Origin: Verrucomicrobiales bacterium
GTDB lineage: Bacteria > Verrucomicrobiota > Verrucomicrobiia > Limisphaerales > UBA11320
Reading direction: 5' to 3'
Assembly: GCA_003452185.1 (NCBI GenBank)
Contig: DMJJ01000583.1
Location: 2,643 to 9,110 of the forward strand
Length of the DNA: 6,468 nt
This document shows positions 6,260-6,468 of the stretch, piece after piece. Made by a program: the position numbers and the translations under genes. A model generated the notes under the pieces. That model saw nothing but the letters and a program-made list of their open reading frames with translations. It did no database searches and had not been told where the DNA came from. Every line of letters begins with the position of its first letter. Position 1 is the stretch's first letter.

Positions 6260-6468
6260 CCACCTCCTGACGTCGGTGGCTACAGGGGAGGACGAAGCAC
6301 GGCGAGTCATGCTCACCCCCACCCCTCCCCCTCCGACTGTAGCGACCGACGTCAGGAGGTCGGGGGCGGGAATATTCCCCTCCACCCAAGCTCAGCAATG
6401 GGGACTCCGAAACAAGTGCTGGGAGACACGGGGGAAGCCCGCTCTGCGCGGGCCCACCTCCTGACGTC

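Larger units (their letters stand above)
6143..6285. repeat. Inverted-repeat-bounded element, possible MITE or REP-like unit (copy 1)
   Basis: The left arm (6143-6166, beginning CTGTAGCGACCGACG) and the right arm (6262-6285, ending GTCGGTGGCTACAG) are reverse complements at 23 of 24 positions; the mismatch is 6150 against 6278. They enclose 95 bases with no coding sequence. Such short, non-coding, terminally inverted units resemble non-autonomous mobile elements (MITEs) or REP/BIME-type intergenic repeats. Against a simple MITE, the duplicated unit includes 18 bp outside the left arm and about 33 bp outside the right arm, and no target-site duplication is obvious. No transposase is in the window. 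Copy 2 has its left arm at 6337-6360 and part of its right arm up to 6468. Confidence 0.65.
6125..6468. repeat. Tandem direct repeat, 194-bp unit, second copy cut by window edge
   Basis: Copy 1 is 6125-6318 and copy 2 begins at 6319. Over the 150 bases of copy 2 in the window I count five differences and no gaps: 6215/6409, 6218/6412, 6221/6415, 6222/6416 and 6251/6445. That is about 97 per cent identity. The repeat starts six bases after the DUF1501 stop. No convincing gene is present in 6120-6468: the open frames here are short, lie in changing frames, run through the repeat arms on both strands, and a 194-bp unit is not a multiple of three. High identity indicates a recent duplication or active homogenisation. 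Whether more units follow cannot be seen. Confidence 0.92.

Noticed and set aside
6158..6464. Small open frames on both strands in the repeat region
   Set aside because: They read through inverted arms, share peptide fragments in different frames between copies, and a 194-bp unit breaks the reading frame from copy to copy.
6125..6468. CRISPR array
   Set aside because: The repeats are 194 bp and directly adjacent with no unique spacers; the short arms alternate in orientation, unlike CRISPR direct repeats.

Overview
The window is GC-rich and carries four exported proteins followed by an intergenic repeat. The paired DUF1549/DUF1553 and DUF1501 families are typical of the Planctomycetota-Verrucomicrobiota group. 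The serine hydrolase also ends in a short beta-type tail of the kind I associate with secreted verrucomicrobial proteins. Most genes lack a clear Shine-Dalgarno sequence. I therefore favour a high-GC member of Verrucomicrobiota, with Planctomycetota as the alternative; this is inference from gene content, not from a marker gene.

Layout. Positions 1-323 (minus strand) hold the first 107 codons of a secreted aldose 1-epimerase (GalM family), which runs off the left edge. A 101-bp gap with one GC-rich inverted repeat separates it from a serine hydrolase of the beta-lactamase/class C-like family (425-1861, minus), which lies upstream of it in transcription order. A 72-bp divergent gap (1862-1933) contains a 25-nt interrupted palindrome. 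From there the plus strand carries a DUF1549-LamG-like-DUF1553 protein with one CxxCH motif (1934-4669). Seven bases later comes a DUF1501 protein of the sulfatase/alkaline phosphatase type with a twin-arginine signal (4677-6119). From 6125 to the right edge lies a 194-bp direct tandem repeat. Its first copy is complete and the second is cut by the window edge. Each unit contains 24-bp inverted arms and inner palindromes.

How the genes may work together. All four proteins are predicted to leave the cytoplasm. The DUF1549/DUF1553 and DUF1501 pair is a recurrent but biochemically poorly defined two-gene module. One partner seems to go by Sec with a possible covalent haem site, the other by Tat as a folded, probably metal-dependent hydrolase. 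The neighbouring serine hydrolase and sugar mutarotase fit a role in external carbohydrate or ester breakdown, but no substrate can be read from the sequence.

I see no tRNA, rRNA, CRISPR array, transposase or prophage gene. The least explained part is the repeat at the right end. The long open frames antisense to the plus-strand genes are by-products of the GC-rich coding pattern and are not annotated.
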